Source: Paulownia fortunei (taxonomy: Eukaryota; Streptophyta; Magnoliopsida; Lamiales; Paulowniaceae). Taken from it: DNA of 64,000 bases. Location: NCBI GenBank assembly GCA_019321725.1, contig CM033108.1:4224001-4288000 (forward strand), written 5' to 3'. Within the stretch, counting starts at the first letter, position 1. Each line of letters begins with the position of its first letter. Both the position numbers and the translations under genes were made by a program. The notes beneath the pieces are model-generated. The model did not search any database. It saw only the letters and a program-made list of their open reading frames with translations, and was not told where the DNA came from. Of this stretch, positions 62,429-64,000 are shown piece after piece.

Positions 62429-64000
62429 TCTATACTATTATAAAAGTGTGAATATTTCTTTCAATTTTTTATTAAATTAAAATACCCTTTGAAATGTTAT
62501 TTTTAATAGCAATAATATGATTAATTTAATAAACTCCAAGTTAAATTACAAAAGGCCTAATTAATAGTAATAGATCTTTAATAGGACTTCAAGTAAAAAA
62601 AATTGATATTACTAAAATGCCCTTTTAATATATTAACTCTAATGGCAATAATATAATTTATAATATAATCAATATAATAGATTTCAAGTTAAACTACAAA
62701 AGACAGAACACTAGCAATAAATAATTTCATATACCTAATTAATAGTAGTAGATCTATAATAGGACTCCAAGCAAAAAAAATGATTAATTAATATATTGAA
62801 GTACCGAAGTAATTCATTTATTATAATTCTACCACTCGATGTTTCCAACAATAAGAAATTCCTATATGCCTAATTTGTTCCATTAAACTCTTAATTGTAT
62901 TCTAAATGTAGAATAGAAAAAGTTAATGATTTTAGACTCTTAATTGGATTCTAAATGAAGAATACAAAAAGTTAAAGATTTTAACGCTTATTCCACTTGA
63001 CTTTCATAAATCCTTATTAATTAATTTAGAAGTCTTCCCTAATCCCATTGAACAACGTGAGACAAAAAATAAAAAATAAAAAATAAAAAATAAGTAACAA
63101 GACAATGAGGAAAGAGAAAACTGTAATTTGGCTCAATAAAATTACAAATTAGACTATGATAATTAAGAATAATATAACTAAAAAAAATTAAACTTACACC
63201 TATTGAAACTCCCTTGAGGATTTTATGAGTTGTTTACTTTTAGAAAGAAGGAACCTTTGAATTTTGAACAAATATTAGTACATTCAATTACATATTCTCT
63301 TTTACCTCATTTAGTGTGAAATTATATAAAAAATTTGCATCTACAGTGTAAGGGATGTATACCCTCCAACCACAGGGAATAATGGTGTATCATGATCTTC
63401 CAAGGTTAATATCCAAAGAAGACTATCCTGGTCATTTTTAATATTTCATTGAAACTAGAAATAAGGTTGAGAATAGAATGAACATACTAAAAATTTTGAC
63501 TTGATCTAAAGTTAATGTGAAGAAACTCATAAAAGTTTTACATGTAAATCCATAAGCATAACTCTTTAGAAGTTGAAATGATTATCCTTCAATCGATGAT
63601 GTTCAACTCCATTTCTCATAAGATGTAAAATTGGATCAACGAGTGTATAGTTCTCTTACAGATGATTAAGTTGTAGCTATATGAATTAAAAAAAATAATG
63701 CTAATATACAATTTGAACGAGATATTATATTTCATGCACATTCAGGTCATATGCATAAAAATATTATTATAGATATTATATGACTATTTACAATATCCAC
63801 TTCTTTTTCCAATGGGAGGGACATGATGGCATCAAAACATTAAAAAGCTTGCCACCAACAAATTCACTATTTGAGCCCATATTGCGAATTGTGTTCGATC
63901 GATATCTACAATCGGTGAAAGTACTGTTGGACAAGAATAAGGTACATAATGTCTAAATTTATGTTTATGATTATATACTGAAATTTAAAGTATATTTTGA
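62429..64000 (+). mobile_element. Helitron, 5' end and decayed Rep/helicase, runs off the window
   Basis: The end TCTATACTATTATAAAAG, preceded by A, is a typical plant Helitron 5' terminus. Downstream, in one broken plus frame, fragments match the Helitron Rep/helicase polyprotein order: VYHDLPRLISKEDYPGHF (about 63390), ETRNKVENRMN, LHVNP, KLDQRVYSSL and FERDIIFHAHSGHMHKN (about 63714-63764), then a decayed segment. Stops break the frame repeatedly, so it is a pseudogene; the catalytic Rep and helicase parts lie beyond the window. The leader 62440-62990 has internal repeats. Helitrons move by rolling-circle replication. Confidence 0.75.
62465..62990 (+). repeat. Internal direct repeats in the Helitron leader
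   Basis: A ~180-bp block with AATGGCAATAATAT, CAAGTTAAACTACAAAAG and CTAATTAATAGTAGTAGATC occurs twice (about 62485-62600 and 62620-62780). A ~56-bp block with TTAATTGGATTCTAAATG occurs twice (about 62885-62985). Both pairs are imperfect. Confidence 0.65.

Overview
This is nuclear DNA from a higher plant, most likely a eudicot. It is AT-rich, its genes have GT-AG introns, and it carries a germin-like gene, an isoprenylated heavy-metal-associated gene, and large amounts of Ty1/copia, Ty3/gypsy and Helitron sequence. I could not place the species. No rRNA, tRNA or CRISPR feature was found.

Only about a tenth of the window is genic, all within 12-24 kb. A two-exon germin-like protein gene (minus strand, 12069-13441) encodes a complete secreted cupin of 219 residues. 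Its proximal promoter has a TATA box, a G-tract and a TA/TG microsatellite. A three-exon heavy-metal-associated isoprenylated protein gene (HIPP type, 120 residues, CaaX end CSIL) occurs twice (19380-19961 and 22824-23405). It sits inside a nearly perfect 3.44-kb direct tandem duplication (17041-20481 and 20482-about 23925) whose joints lie in poly-A. A third, diverged and inverted copy of the upstream 1.4 kb of that unit lies at about 6440-8025, without the gene.

The left flank (1-8 kb) holds an old 4.6-kb element with inverted ends of about 380-400 bp (about 1248-5850). It contains a tandem array with a ~178-bp period, and the third unit of that array is split by a gypsy-type solo LTR (3522-5371).

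From 24.8 to 61 kb the window is a nest of retrotransposons. Six LTR elements can be separated. E is a plus-strand copia pseudogene whose 3' LTR is split by D. D is an Athila-like, internally deleted Ty3/gypsy element on the minus strand with a tRNA-Asp primer site. C is a plus-strand copia split by B. B is a minus-strand copia whose 5' LTR is split by A. A is a minus-strand copia, the youngest and best preserved, with two nearly complete 2.2-kb LTRs and a 608-codon open pol segment carrying the YVDD box. F is a minus-strand copia of which only the 5' LTR and leader remain. The B insertion can be read directly: the C reading frame stops at 36145 and resumes at 54486, with a decayed 5-bp target duplication.

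The right end has a gypsy-type LTR preceded by an antisense reading frame with its own TATA box (61128-62178). It then runs into the 5' end of a Helitron (from 62429) whose decayed Rep/helicase polyprotein runs off the window.

Boundaries and homologies were found by reading and comparing segments by eye. No alignment or database search was run.
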